Assembly: GCA_004561545.1 (NCBI GenBank)
Contig: SFVK01000004.1
Span: 62,001-126,000 of the forward strand
Direction of reading: 5' to 3'
Length of the DNA: 64,000 nt
Source of the DNA: a bacterium
GTDB taxonomy: Bacteria; Bacillota; Clostridia; Oscillospirales; Ruminococcaceae
The notes under the pieces: generated by a model
Told to the model about the DNA's origin: nothing
Seen by the model: only the letters and a program-made list of their open reading frames with translations
The model's database searches: none
Shown here: piece after piece, positions 34,695-42,632 of the stretch
How the letters are laid out: each line of letters begins with the position of its first letter
Numbering within the stretch: position 1 is the first letter of the stretch
Position numbers and translations under genes: made by a program

Positions 34695-36485
34695 ATGGAT
34701 TTTTCAAATGGCGCCGGTTCCCCCTTTGGGGTAAACGGCTTTCCCAACGGCGTGCCTTTTGGGCAGCAGGGCACCCCCTCCCCGCGCAAACCCCGCAAGC
34801 CCATCGGCAACGCGGTTACCCGCACCCTCATCAATCTGGGGGTGACGCTGGCGGTGGGGCTGGTGTGGTTCTATCTGGAGCTGCCCGCCCTCAACCTGCA
34901 TTCGGAGGATTTCTATCTCTTTGTTCTGGGCCTGTGCGCCGTGTACTGTGTCTGCGCGGTCATCACTTCGGGGTTCCAGGGGGAGGGCATCCGCGGCTAT
35001 TTCACCTTTCTGCGCAAGCAGTGTACCATCCCCTTCTTTCTGGCCATCGCGCTGATTGTCATTGCGCTGGTGGGTTCGGTGGCGGGCTGGGTTCCGCTGC
35101 GGGCCAATGCTTACGCCAAACTGCTGGACGTTCAGGCAGGCGACTTTGCCCAGGATATTGAGGAGATCTCCTATGATCAGATCCCCATGCTGGACGCTGC
35201 CTCGGCCTCCCAGCTGGGCAGCCGCAAGCTGGGCGAGCTGAGCGACATGGTGAGCCAGTTTGAGATTCTGCCCACCTACTCCCAGATCAACTACCAGAAC
35301 CGCCCGGTGCGGGTCACCTCGCTGCGGTACGGCGACCTGGTCAAGTGGTTTACCAACCGTTCCAACGGCCTGCCCGCCTATCTGGTCATTGACATGGTGA
35401 CCCAGGACGCCGAGGTGGTACGCCTGGACGAGGGCATGAAATACACCACCGCCGAGCATTTCAGCCGCAACCTCTACCGTCTGCTGCGGTTCCAGTACCC
35501 CACCATGATGTTCGCCGATCCGGTGTTTGAGATCGACGACGACGGAACCCCCTACTGGGTCTGCCCCCGCATGGTCAAAACCATCGGCCTGTTCGGCGGC
35601 ACCGACATCCACGGCGCGGTGCTGGTGAACGCCGTCACCGGCGAGAGCGCGTATTATGAGGAGGTCCCCTCCTGGGTGGACCGCGTCTACTCCGCTGACC
35701 TGATCATCGAGCAGTACGACTACTATGGCCGCTACCACAACGGCTTTCTCAACTCCATCTTTGGCCAGCGGGACGTGACGCTGACCACTGAAGGGTACAA
35801 CTACATCGCCATTGACGACGATGTGTATATGTACACCGGCGTCACCTCGGTGACCTCCGACCAGTCCAACATTGGCTTCATCCTGTGCAACCAGCGCACC
35901 AAGGAGACCCGCTTCTACTCGGTGGCGGGCGCGACAGAAACCTCGGCCCAGGCTTCGGCCCAGAGCCAGGTGCAGCAGATGCGCTACAACGCCACCTTCC
36001 CCCTGCTGCTGAACATTGCCGATCAACCCACCTACTTCATCTCGCTCAAGGGCGACGACGGGCTGGTGAAAATGTACGCCATGGTCAACGTGCAGCAGTA
36101 TTCCATCGTCTCCACCGGTGCCACGGTGGCAGAGTGCGAACAGAATTACCGCACCGCGCTGGCTCACAACGGCCTGATCCGGGAGGATGAGGCTGAACTG
36201 GTGATCCCCGACCGGGATGCCATGGAGGGCGTGATCGCCGAGATCCGCACCGCCGTGATGGACGGGGATTCCTACTATTTCCTGCGCCTGGAAGGGGAAA
36301 GCGCCTTTGTCTCGGTGAACGCCGCCGACAACCCGCTGGTCGTCATCCTCAATGTGGGCGACACCGTCCGTCTGACCTATGACGTGGGCGACAGCGCCTC
36401 CATCCTGAACGGCGCTTCGGTGGAGCTGCTGCAAAGCGCCCCCGCCCTGCCCGCCGCCACGCCGGAGTCCGGCGCAGCGGCCTGA
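34695..36485 (+). CDS. Membrane protein with large outer domain, unknown function
   Basis: A 596-residue protein: Pro/Gly-rich cytoplasmic N-terminus (1-40), three hydrophobic segments (about 45-65, 72-92, 112-135), then about 450 residues presumably outside. The outer part contains YFISLKGDDGLVKMYAMVNVQQYSIV, reminiscent of PepSY-like repeats in clostridial proteins, and ends in an Ala/Pro-rich tail. It has AAGGAGG before the ATG. I know of no assigned function; the next gene on the strand (36542) differs in base composition and is probably independent. Confidence 0.7.
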   Translation: MDFSNGAGSPFGVNGFPNGVPFGQQGTPSPRKPRKPIGNAVTRTLINLGVTLAVGLVWFYLELPALNLHSEDFYLFVLGLCAVYCVCAVITSGFQGEGIRGYFTFLRKQCTIPFFLAIALIVIALVGSVAGWVPLRANAYAKLLDVQAGDFAQDIEEISYDQIPMLDAASASQLGSRKLGELSDMVSQFEILPTYSQINYQNRPVRVTSLRYGDLVKWFTNRSNGLPAYLVIDMVTQDAEVVRLDEGMKYTTAEHFSRNLYRLLRFQYPTMMFADPVFEIDDDGTPYWVCPRMVKTIGLFGGTDIHGAVLVNAVTGESAYYEEVPSWVDRVYSADLIIEQYDYYGRYHNGFLNSIFGQRDVTLTTEGYNYIAIDDDVYMYTGVTSVTSDQSNIGFILCNQRTKETRFYSVAGATETSAQASAQSQVQQMRYNATFPLLLNIADQPTYFISLKGDDGLVKMYAMVNVQQYSIVSTGATVAECEQNYRTALAHNGLIREDEAELVIPDRDAMEGVIAEIRTAVMDGDSYYFLRLEGESAFVSVNAADNPLVVILNVGDTVRLTYDVGDSASILNGASVELLQSAPALPAATPESGAAA

Positions 36486-36541
36486 GGACGGACAGGCGCC
36501 AGCCAAAACGGCCGCCCGGCGGAATCTGGGGAGGCGAATGC

Positions 36542-37087
36542 ATGAAATATCATCAACAGATCCTTTTAAAAAACGGAAAAACCGCCCTTCTCCGAAACGG
36601 CGTGGCGTCCGACGGGGGCGCGGTGTTTGAAAATTTCAACCGAACGCACGCGGAAACGGACTATCTGCTCGCCTATCCTGATGAAAACAGCTTTGATGCG
36701 GAACAGGAAGGCAAGTTTCTGGAGCAAAAGACGGCGAGCACAAATGAAATTGAAATCATCGCTCTTGTGGACGGAAAGGTTGTCGGAACCGCAGGAATTG
36801 AAGCGGTCGGAACAAAGGATAAGGTCCGGCATCGGGCGGAGTTTGGGATCAGCGTTCTAAAGGAGGATTGGGGGCTGGGCATCGGCAGAGCCCTGCTTCA
36901 AGCGTGCATCCAATGTGCGAAAGAGGCCGGATACGCCCAGCTGGAATTGACCGTGGTTGCACAGAACGCAAGAGCCATCGCGCTCTACCAAAAAGAAGGG
37001 TTTGTTGAATTTGGCCGGAACCCCGGGGGATTTCTCTCCCGGACCGGCGGATTCCAGGAACTGGTGTATATGCTGCGAACGCTGTAA
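36542..37087 (+). CDS. GNAT-family N-acetyltransferase
   Basis: A 181-residue GNAT protein: EIEIIALVDGKVVGTAGIEAV, then the acetyl-CoA loop in LKEDWGLGIGRALLQACIQCAKEAGYAQLELTVVAQNARAIALYQKEGF. The acceptor is unknown. Codon use differs from its neighbours (GGA, GAA, AAA and AAT instead of GGC, GAG, AAG and AAC), and an unusual hairpin array follows it, so it may be a recent arrival. Confidence 0.88.
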   Translation: MKYHQQILLKNGKTALLRNGVASDGGAVFENFNRTHAETDYLLAYPDENSFDAEQEGKFLEQKTASTNEIEIIALVDGKVVGTAGIEAVGTKDKVRHRAEFGISVLKEDWGLGIGRALLQACIQCAKEAGYAQLELTVVAQNARAIALYQKEGFVEFGRNPGGFLSRTGGFQELVYMLRTL

Positions 37088-37115
37088 GCCGGCGTTTTCC
37101 CTTGACCAGGCTGCC

Positions 37116-37425
37116 GGGCGTCCTTTTGGAACAAAAGCGCGCCCGCTGATCGCCGTCCCTCCGGCTTCACCGCAAAAGTGACCTGCGGGCCTGCCCTTCG
37201 CCATCCGGCCGGAAGGTCCAATCCAAAACAAATCCTCCGTATGCTGCCAAGTCATACGGAGGATTCAGCGTGTCGGGAAACCCGACACGCTGCAAAAGGG
37301 GGACCCGTCCGGCACGGCTTCGCCTGACCGTCCAGTTCCCCCTTTTGGAATCCCTCTCGACAAAATTTTGCGGGAAACCGCGCACTCGTCGCTTCGCTCC
37401 TCGCACACAATTTCCCGCAAAATTT
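37116..37425. repeat. Array of five strong inverted repeats in a gene-free region
   Basis: The 396 bases between the GNAT gene and the lectin gene contain five stems in a row: GGGCG-CTTTTG/CAAAAG-CGCCC (37116-37144), AATCCTCCGTATG/CATACGGAGGATT (37231-37265), CAGCGTGTCGGG/CCCGACACGCTG (37266-37292), CAAAAGGGGGA/TCCCCCTTTTG (37293-37347) and AAATTTTGCGGGAAA/TTTCCCGCAAAATTT (37363-37425). All are perfect or nearly so and abut each other. There is no credible ORF. This is far more than a terminator needs; it may be a non-autonomous repeat, an attC-like folded element or a structured RNA. Confidence 0.75.
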
Positions 37426-37483
37426 CCCTGTCGGTGTCACCATCGTCCGCCCTGCCGGGCGGCGGGCCCCTGTGATGTATTGT

Positions 37484-38074
37484 TTAGCCCCTGGTGGTGC
37501 GGCGGGCACCCTTGCCCGCAGTTTTTTTGGCGCGGGAGGCGGTACCGGTCTGGGTCCGGGTGGATTTGACCGCTTCCTTTTTGGGTTCCGGGCGGGGCAT
37601 ATCCTTTTCCAGCAGCTTGTCAGGCACCGGCTGGATGTTCCAGAGCTGGTTTTCGCCAAAGACATCCTGCCAGATCTGGGCCTGGGTGCCGTTGTCCACC
37701 CGCATCCCCACCAGGTCGATGACCTTATCGGCCAGGACGTTGCGGATTTTGAACCGGCCGTTGTCCGCCGGGACCAGCTGCCAGCGCTGCCCCTTGCCGG
37801 AGGTAACCGACCACTGGTGAATCCAGGTTCCGTTGGCCACGCCGCTCATGGCCAGGTCCATGACCTTGCCGGTAAAGCGATTTTTGATGCGGTACTGCCC
37901 GTCGGCGGCTTCCTCAAAGAACCACTGCTGCCAGGGCTGGCCCTCATAGCTCCACAGGCGCACAGAGGCGCCATTTTCGGTGTTGAAGTCGGCCACCTCC
38001 AGCACGCGGCCATTGGCGGCGGCGATGGTGTAGCAGGCACCCTCCCGGATCACGGTTTGAGCGGTTTTCTTCAT
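37484..38074 (-). CDS. Ricin-type beta-trefoil lectin-domain protein without signal peptide
   Basis: A 196-residue protein with one beta-trefoil (about 8-155) carrying three Q-x-W repeats (WQQWFF, QRWQL, NQLWNI), followed by a Lys/Arg/Thr-rich tail. Ricin-type domains bind galactose-like sugars and are normally attached to secreted glycosidases; here there is neither an enzyme domain nor a signal peptide, so it should stay in the cytosol unless exported otherwise. The ATG at 38074 has a GAGGAG site upstream. Confidence 0.85.
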   Translation of the reverse strand: MKKTAQTVIREGACYTIAAANGRVLEVADFNTENGASVRLWSYEGQPWQQWFFEEAADGQYRIKNRFTGKVMDLAMSGVANGTWIHQWSVTSGKGQRWQLVPADNGRFKIRNVLADKVIDLVGMRVDNGTQAQIWQDVFGENQLWNIQPVPDKLLEKDMPRPEPKKEAVKSTRTQTGTASRAKKTAGKGARRTTRG

Positions 38075-38231
38075 AATGGATCTCCTCCTCTGGGCGCTCA
38101 CCTGACGGTGATGCATTTATTGTACATATTATAGCACATCAGCACCGAGCCGTTTTGCCAAAAATAGTCGGACATTTTTGGGCATGGTGTGCATAATTCG
38201 TCGCGGCCGGGTCACTTTTCACAATCCGGTC

Positions 38232-38260
38232 TTGCATTTTCCGGCATTTTATTTTATGAT
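38232..38260 (+). promoter_or_regulatory. Promoter of the methylglyoxal synthase-like gene
   Basis: TTGCAT (38232-38237), 17-base spacer, TATGAT (38255-38260), 33 bases before the TTG start. Confidence 0.65.
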
Positions 38261-38293
38261 AGAAGAAATATTCTGCACCAGGAGGCACCCAAA

Positions 38294-38698
38294 TTGAGGA
38301 TTGCATTGATTGCCCATGATTCCCGCAAAGAGCTGCTGGCCCAATTCTGCACAGCATATGTGCGGATTTTATCCCAAAACGAACTGGTCGCCACCGGTGT
38401 GACGGGCAAGGTAGTCCATGATGCCTGCGGTCTGCCGGTGCGCTGCCTGTACCCCGGCGCACGCGGGGGCGCGGAGCAGATTTCCTCCATGATCGCCTGC
38501 GGCGAGGTGGATATGCTGCTGTTTTTCCGCGACCCGGTCAACGCCAAGCCCGATGAGCCCAACGCCGTGACGCTTCTGCGCCTGTGCGATATGCATACCA
38601 TCCCGGTGGCCACCAACATTGCCACCGCCGAGGTTCTGATCCATGGTCTGGAGCGCGGTGACCTGGCCTGGATCGAATTGCAGCGCGGCCGCAAATAA
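38294..38698 (+). CDS. mgsA: Methylglyoxal synthase-like protein, canonical catalytic Asp absent
   Basis: A 134-residue protein of methylglyoxal synthase length and order: IALIAHDSRKELL, ATGVTG, GARGGAEQ, FFRDPVNAKPDEPNAVTLLRLCD, IPVATNIATAE. MgsA converts dihydroxyacetone phosphate to methylglyoxal. By recall of E. coli MgsA, its catalytic Asp71 (GGDQQ) is Ala60 here (GGAEQ) and Asp101 (DPD) is Asn90, while Asp91 is kept as Asp80. The start is a TTG at 38294 with AGGAGG 8 bases upstream; no ATG fits. Either a variant subfamily or a protein with another activity. Confidence 0.85.
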   Translation: MRIALIAHDSRKELLAQFCTAYVRILSQNELVATGVTGKVVHDACGLPVRCLYPGARGGAEQISSMIACGEVDMLLFFRDPVNAKPDEPNAVTLLRLCDMHTIPVATNIATAEVLIHGLERGDLAWIELQRGRK

Positions 38699-38721
38699 TC
38701 CTGTCTGACGCAGCAAAACGC

Positions 38722-38748
38722 CCCCGCCGGGGTTCCCGGCGGGGGTTT
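38722..38748. terminator. Terminator between mgsA-like and DJ-1 genes
   Basis: CCCCCGCCGGG pairs with CCCGGCGGGGG around a GTT loop, between two convergent genes; the T run on the plus side is short. Confidence 0.75.
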
Positions 38749-38764
38749 GCTTTGTCTGTGGGGA

Positions 38765-39322
38765 TCAGTAAGAGTAGACGATGCCTTTCTTCACCCGGTC
38801 CGCCGCCTCGCGGCCTGCCAGCCGGCCGGCAAGCGCCAGCGCAAAGGGAATGGCGGCGCCCAGGGCCTCACCGGTAACGATGTTGCCGTCGATGGTCAGC
38901 GGCAGGCCGGTATCCTCCGCCCCGGCTGCGGTGAGGGCGTCCTCCATGCCGGGATAGACGGTGGCCTTTTTCCCCCTCAACACGCCAAATTCCGCCAGCG
39001 CGGTGGGCGCCGCGCAGATGGCCGCCACCAGCTTGCCCGCAGCGGCAAACCGGGTGCAGACGGTGCGCACGGTGGGATCAGCCTTGAGGTTGTCCACACC
39101 GGGCAGGCCGCCGGGCAAAATTGCGGCGTCATAGCTGGGATAATCCACCTCTTCCGCCAAAGCGTCCGCCACCACGCTGACGCCGCGGGCCGAGCGGACC
39201 ATTTCGCTGCCGCCCACCGCCGCGATGGTGACCTCCACGCCGGCACGGCGCAGAATGTCCACACACAGAAGGCCCTCGCACTCTTCCAGGCCGGGGGCAA
39301 AAAAGATCACTGCTTTGCTCAT
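38765..39322 (-). CDS. DJ-1/PfpI (YajL-type) family protein
   Basis: A 185-residue DJ-1 fold protein with APGLEECE (acidic residue of the nucleophile pair) and AAICAAPTAL carrying the nucleophile Cys103. Members act as glyoxalase III, deglycases or chaperones. It lies tail to tail with the methylglyoxal synthase-like gene, a suggestive but unproven link to 2-oxoaldehyde handling. Confidence 0.92.
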   Translation of the reverse strand: MSKAVIFFAPGLEECEGLLCVDILRRAGVEVTIAAVGGSEMVRSARGVSVVADALAEEVDYPSYDAAILPGGLPGVDNLKADPTVRTVCTRFAAAGKLVAAICAAPTALAEFGVLRGKKATVYPGMEDALTAAGAEDTGLPLTIDGNIVTGEALGAAIPFALALAGRLAGREAADRVKKGIVYSY

Positions 39323-39348
39323 TGTTGTTCTCCTTAATGAAACAGGTG

Positions 39349-39756
39349 TTATGAAAACGGATGGAACCGCAGGGCCATGCGCCCCACCAGGGGCAGCCAG
39401 TCTTTGCGGCGGCGAAGCGCGCTGACCAAGCCCACCAGGGACAGCACATCCACCAGCAGGGTCAGGCTGACCGAGACTTCGCTCAGATAGGGTACCAGAC
39501 CCAGCGCCGCGCAGATGGTGGCCAGCATGAGCACCACAAGACCCTGATTGAGGTGGAAGCGGACAAAATCATCATGCCGCCACTTGCAGCAGGCCGGAAT
39601 GAGGATCAGAATATTCAGGTAGCACAGCGCCGCCATCCAGCGCGCGCCCCGGCTGACATCCTCCCCTGTCTTTTCCGGGTCCCCGGTTTTGGGCGGGGCC
39701 GCCGGTTCGGTGTGGGCGGGCAGGGTGCGGCGCTTTTTCTTTTTGCTTTTGCTCAT
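39349..39756 (-). CDS. Small membrane protein, unknown
   Basis: A 135-residue protein with a Lys/Arg/Pro-rich N-terminus, then three hydrophobic segments (about 38-55, 70-88, 94-112). RWMAALCYLNILILIPACCKW and DFVRFHLNQGLVVL resemble the DUF4870-type fold. It overlaps the end of the esterase gene by 4 bases and so is probably cotranslated with it. No function known. Confidence 0.7.
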   Translation of the reverse strand: MSKSKKKKRRTLPAHTEPAAPPKTGDPEKTGEDVSRGARWMAALCYLNILILIPACCKWRHDDFVRFHLNQGLVVLMLATICAALGLVPYLSEVSVSLTLLVDVLSLVGLVSALRRRKDWLPLVGRMALRFHPFS

Positions 39757-40508
39757 TGGCCGCCTCCAAACAGAAATTCATGATAGAGCGGGACCTGCTG
39801 CGCCCAGCTGGCTTCGCAGTGGGAACCGTCCAATTGCAGGTAGGGGAAGACATCCGCCCCCTTTGCGGACAGCGCCCGGCAAACCTCCAGCGCGTTGGCG
39901 GTGTAGCGGGCAAGGCCATGGGGGTCGCGGCTTTCCTTCTCGCCCCAGCTCAGATAGACCCGGGTGCCGCGGCGGATGACGGCGTCCCGGATTTCCCGGC
40001 GCACATCCTCCATGCAGAACCGCACCGAGGGCGACAGGCAGGCCGCGCCGGAGAAGGTTTTGTTGTACGCCGTAATGGCGTAAAGGCTCATCAGCCCGCC
40101 CATGCTGCTGCCGCCGATGGAGGTGTTGGCCCGCCCGGGCAGGGTGGGATAATGGGCGTCAATCCAGGGCTTGAGCTCCCCCACCAGCCACTCCATATAG
40201 GCGTGGCCGGTGCCGTGGATGCCGCCGAACGCCTCCAGGTCATAGGGGCTGTACTCTTCCAGGCGGCCGTTGCCCTCGTGGTTGCATTCCGGCGCGACAA
40301 GGATGTGGTCGGGGTGCGCGTCGCAATATTCCTTCAGTCCCCAGCAGGTGCCATAGGTGGCGGTGGTGTCAAAGAACAGATTGTGCCCGTCAAACATATA
40401 GGTGACGGGATAGCGCCTGCCGGCGGTCTGCCAGTCGTCCGGCAGCCAGAGCCAGACCGTGCGGGACAGGCCGTAGGGGGTGATGACAGTTTCAAAGGTT
40501 TCAACCAT
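39753..40508 (-). CDS. Alpha/beta-hydrolase esterase (Fes/esterase D-like)
   Basis: A 251-residue esterase with the nucleophile elbow GGSSMGG (Ser135), TYMFDGHN near residue 36 (oxyanion region) and the C-terminal DGSHCEASW supplying the His. Relatives hydrolyse enterobactin, S-formylglutathione or acetylated sugars. No signal peptide. The ATG at 40508 was chosen because the family similarity starts there; upstream extension is not conserved-looking. Confidence 0.85.
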   Translation of the reverse strand: MVETFETVITPYGLSRTVWLWLPDDWQTAGRRYPVTYMFDGHNLFFDTTATYGTCWGLKEYCDAHPDHILVAPECNHEGNGRLEEYSPYDLEAFGGIHGTGHAYMEWLVGELKPWIDAHYPTLPGRANTSIGGSSMGGLMSLYAITAYNKTFSGAACLSPSVRFCMEDVRREIRDAVIRRGTRVYLSWGEKESRDPHGLARYTANALEVCRALSAKGADVFPYLQLDGSHCEASWAQQVPLYHEFLFGGGQ

Positions 40509-40630
40509 AGCGGAAAAGATCCTCCTGATTCTTGGATAGGATACCGGACTATTGTAGCGCAAAAATGGATTTTTGACAACCGTTTGGGCGCTTTGTGCGG
40601 GAATTTCCCCGCAAAAAACGGACATTTGCC

Positions 40631-40659
40631 TTGAAATCTGTGCAAGGGAGTGTTACAAT
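40631..40659 (+). promoter_or_regulatory. Promoter of the PTS IIC gene
   Basis: TTGAAA (40631-40636), 17-base spacer, TACAAT (40654-40659). Confidence 0.7.
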
Positions 40660-40712
40660 ACCTCCAACCTTCCGGCTGATAGAATTTGGAGCCGGATCGA
40701 AAGGAGCGTAAC

Positions 40713-41771
40713 GTGGGAAAAGTCAAGGAATTTCTTAAGAAAAAAGACATTATCATTTCAGCGCACCGCTACGGCATTGATGCCATGGGCGCCATGGCGC
40801 AGGGGCTGTTCGCCAGCCTGCTCATCGGCACCATCATCAAGACGCTGGGCGAGCAGGTGGGCATTCCGTTCCTGGTGGATGCCGGCACCTTTGCCCAGAG
40901 CGTGTCGGGTCCCGCCATGGCGGCCTCCATCGGCTACGCGCTGCACACTCCGCCGCTGGTGCTGTTCAGTCTCATCGCGGTGGGCAGCGCCGCCAACTCC
41001 CTAGGCGGCGCAGGCGGTCCCCTTGCCGTTTACTTTGTGGCCATTGTGGCGGCGGAATGCGGCAAACTGGTGAGCAAGGAAACCAAGGTGGATATTATCG
41101 TCACGCCCGCCGTAACCATTCTGGCGGGCGTGGGGCTGAGCATGCTCTGCGCCCCCAGCATCGGCGCGGCAGCCAGCGCGGTGGGCAGCGTGATTATGTG
41201 GGCCACCGAATTGCAGCCCTTGCTGATGGGCATTCTGGTCTCGGTGCTGGTGGGCATCGCGCTGACGCTGCCCATCTCCAGCGCAGCCATCTGCGCGGCG
41301 CTGAGCCTGACCGGCCTGGCAGGCGGCGCGGCGGTGGCCGGCTGCTGCGCCCAGATGGTGGGCTTTGCCGTGATGAGCTACAAGGAGAACGGCGTGGGAG
41401 GCCTGATCAGCCAGGGCATCGGCACCAGTATGCTGCAGATGCCCAACATCCTCAAAAAGCCCCGCATCTGGCTGCCGCCCATCATTGCCTCGGCCATCAC
41501 CGGACCGCTGGCCACCTGCGCGTTCAAATTGCAGATGAACGGCCCTGCGGTCTCCTCCGGCATGGGCACCTGCGGCCTGGTGGGTCAGATCGGTGTCTAC
41601 ACCGGCTGGGTGGCCGATGTGGCCAGCGGCGCCAAGACGGCCATCACCGCCTTTGACTGGGTGGGGCTGATCCTCATCAGCTTTGTGCTGCCCGCCGTGA
41701 TCTGCGGCGTGCTGGGCGCCTGGTTCCGCAAAAAGGGCTGGATCGAGGACGGCGACTTGAAACTGAATTAA
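40713..41771 (+). CDS. Stand-alone PTS sugar-transporter IIC protein (PTS_EIIC_2 type)
   Basis: A 352-residue protein with about ten membrane segments and long Gly/Ala-rich runs (VGSAANSLGGAGGPLAVYFVAIVAAECGK, GTSMLQMPNI). The pattern fits the PTS_EIIC_2 family. No IIA or IIB gene is adjacent, so phosphotransfer partners would have to come from elsewhere or the protein acts as a non-PTS permease. The start is the GTG at 40713 with AAGGAG six bases upstream. Confidence 0.8.
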   Translation: MGKVKEFLKKKDIIISAHRYGIDAMGAMAQGLFASLLIGTIIKTLGEQVGIPFLVDAGTFAQSVSGPAMAASIGYALHTPPLVLFSLIAVGSAANSLGGAGGPLAVYFVAIVAAECGKLVSKETKVDIIVTPAVTILAGVGLSMLCAPSIGAAASAVGSVIMWATELQPLLMGILVSVLVGIALTLPISSAAICAALSLTGLAGGAAVAGCCAQMVGFAVMSYKENGVGGLISQGIGTSMLQMPNILKKPRIWLPPIIASAITGPLATCAFKLQMNGPAVSSGMGTCGLVGQIGVYTGWVADVASGAKTAITAFDWVGLILISFVLPAVICGVLGAWFRKKGWIEDGDLKLN

Positions 41772-41783
41772 GAATTTTTTCGA

Positions 41784-41822
41784 CAAAAACTGCGCTCCGG
41801 GCGGACCGGGGCGCAGTTTTTG
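41784..41822. terminator. Bidirectional terminator
   Basis: AAAAACTGCGC(T)CCGG pairs with CCGG(G)GCGCAGTTTTT; it serves the PTS IIC gene and the converging winged-helix gene. Confidence 0.88.
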
Positions 41823-41823
41823 G

Positions 41824-42156
41824 TTATTTTTCCGGGGGCAAAACCAGGCGATAGCCTATGCGGTAAACCGTCTGAATGACCTGCCCCATCCCCAGCTTGC
41901 GGCGCAGCCGGTTGATGTGGACATCCACGGTGCGGCTCTCCCCCGCATAGTCATAGCCCCAGGCCTGCTGGAGCAGCTGGTCCCGGGTGAGGGTCAGATT
42001 CCGGTGGCGGAGCAGCGCTTCCAGCAGAGCAAACTCCCGCGGGGTGAGCGGCACCGGCTTTCCGCCGCGCCAGACCTGATGCAGGCCAAAATCCACCCGC
42101 AGATCCCGCCAGCAAAAAACGCCGCCTTTTCCGATCTTCCCGTTGCCCTGTTCCAT
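41824..42156 (-). CDS. Stand-alone OmpR/PhoB-type DNA-binding protein
   Basis: A 110-residue protein that consists only of a PhoB-type winged helix (PLTPREFALLEALLRHRNLTLTRDQLLQQAWGYDYAGESRTVDVHINRLRRKLG, ending IGYRLV). The receiver domain normally in front of it is absent, and the ATG at 42156 leaves no room for one. It is therefore not controlled by phosphorylation in the usual way. It diverges from an XRE regulator across about 190 bases with a strong palindrome. Confidence 0.87.
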   Translation of the reverse strand: MEQGNGKIGKGGVFCWRDLRVDFGLHQVWRGGKPVPLTPREFALLEALLRHRNLTLTRDQLLQQAWGYDYAGESRTVDVHINRLRRKLGMGQVIQTVYRIGYRLVLPPEK

Positions 42157-42271
42157 GAGCCGTGCTTCCTTTCCTGCCGCCGCGCGGCGGTATTATCCTT
42201 CCCCAAACTTGCGTAATTCCCCCGCAGGGGAATCTGCCCCCTTATTTTAGCGCAAAATCCGCTAGAAAGCA

Positions 42272-42290
42272 ATAGCGGATCATCCGCTAT
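42272..42290. promoter_or_regulatory. Perfect 9-1-9 palindrome, likely operator
   Basis: ATAGCGGAT-C-ATCCGCTAT, with a third half-site ATCCGCTA at 42257-42264. It overlaps the TATGAT -10-like hexamer (42288-42293) of the XRE gene and lies in the region shared with the divergent winged-helix gene. Confidence 0.6.
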
Positions 42291-42349
42291 GATACACTTT
42301 TACAAATCTCTCTGCGGTGCGATTTTGTGCAAAGGAAGGGGGCTGCGCC

Positions 42350-42580
42350 ATGCTGTACCGGCGCATCCGCGATCTGCGGGAGGACCACGATCTGACCCAG
42401 ACCCAGATGGGTAAAATTTTGTCCTGCAGCCAGCGGGTCTACAGCAACTATGAGCGCGGGGAGCTGGATATTCCCACCGAAATTTTGTGCAAGCTGGCCC
42501 GCTACTACGGCGTCACAACGGATTACCTGCTGAACCTGTCCGACGTGATGTGGCCTTACGGGGAGGAAAAAGATCCCTGA
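42350..42580 (+). CDS. XRE-family transcriptional regulator
   Basis: A 76-residue Cro/C1-type domain: IRDLREDHDLTQTQMGKILSCSQRVYSNYERGELDIPTEILCKLARYYGVTTDYLL. The ATG at 42350 has AAGGAAGGGGG upstream. The palindrome at 42272-42290 in front of it is a likely binding site for self-control. Confidence 0.9.
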   Translation: MLYRRIRDLREDHDLTQTQMGKILSCSQRVYSNYERGELDIPTEILCKLARYYGVTTDYLLNLSDVMWPYGEEKDP

Positions 42581-42584
42581 CGCA

Positions 42585-42625
42585 CAAAGAGCGCGGCAGT
42601 CCGCTGTGAACTGCCGCGCTCTTAT
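42585..42625. terminator. Bidirectional terminator
   Basis: AAGAGCGCGGCAGT (42587-42600) pairs with ACTGCCGCGCTCTT (42610-42623) between two convergent genes. Confidence 0.88.
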
Positions 42626-42632
42626 CATAATT

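Noticed and set aside
37100..37440. CRISPR array at the hairpin region
   Set aside because: The units are inverted repeats of different sequence, not regularly spaced direct repeats.
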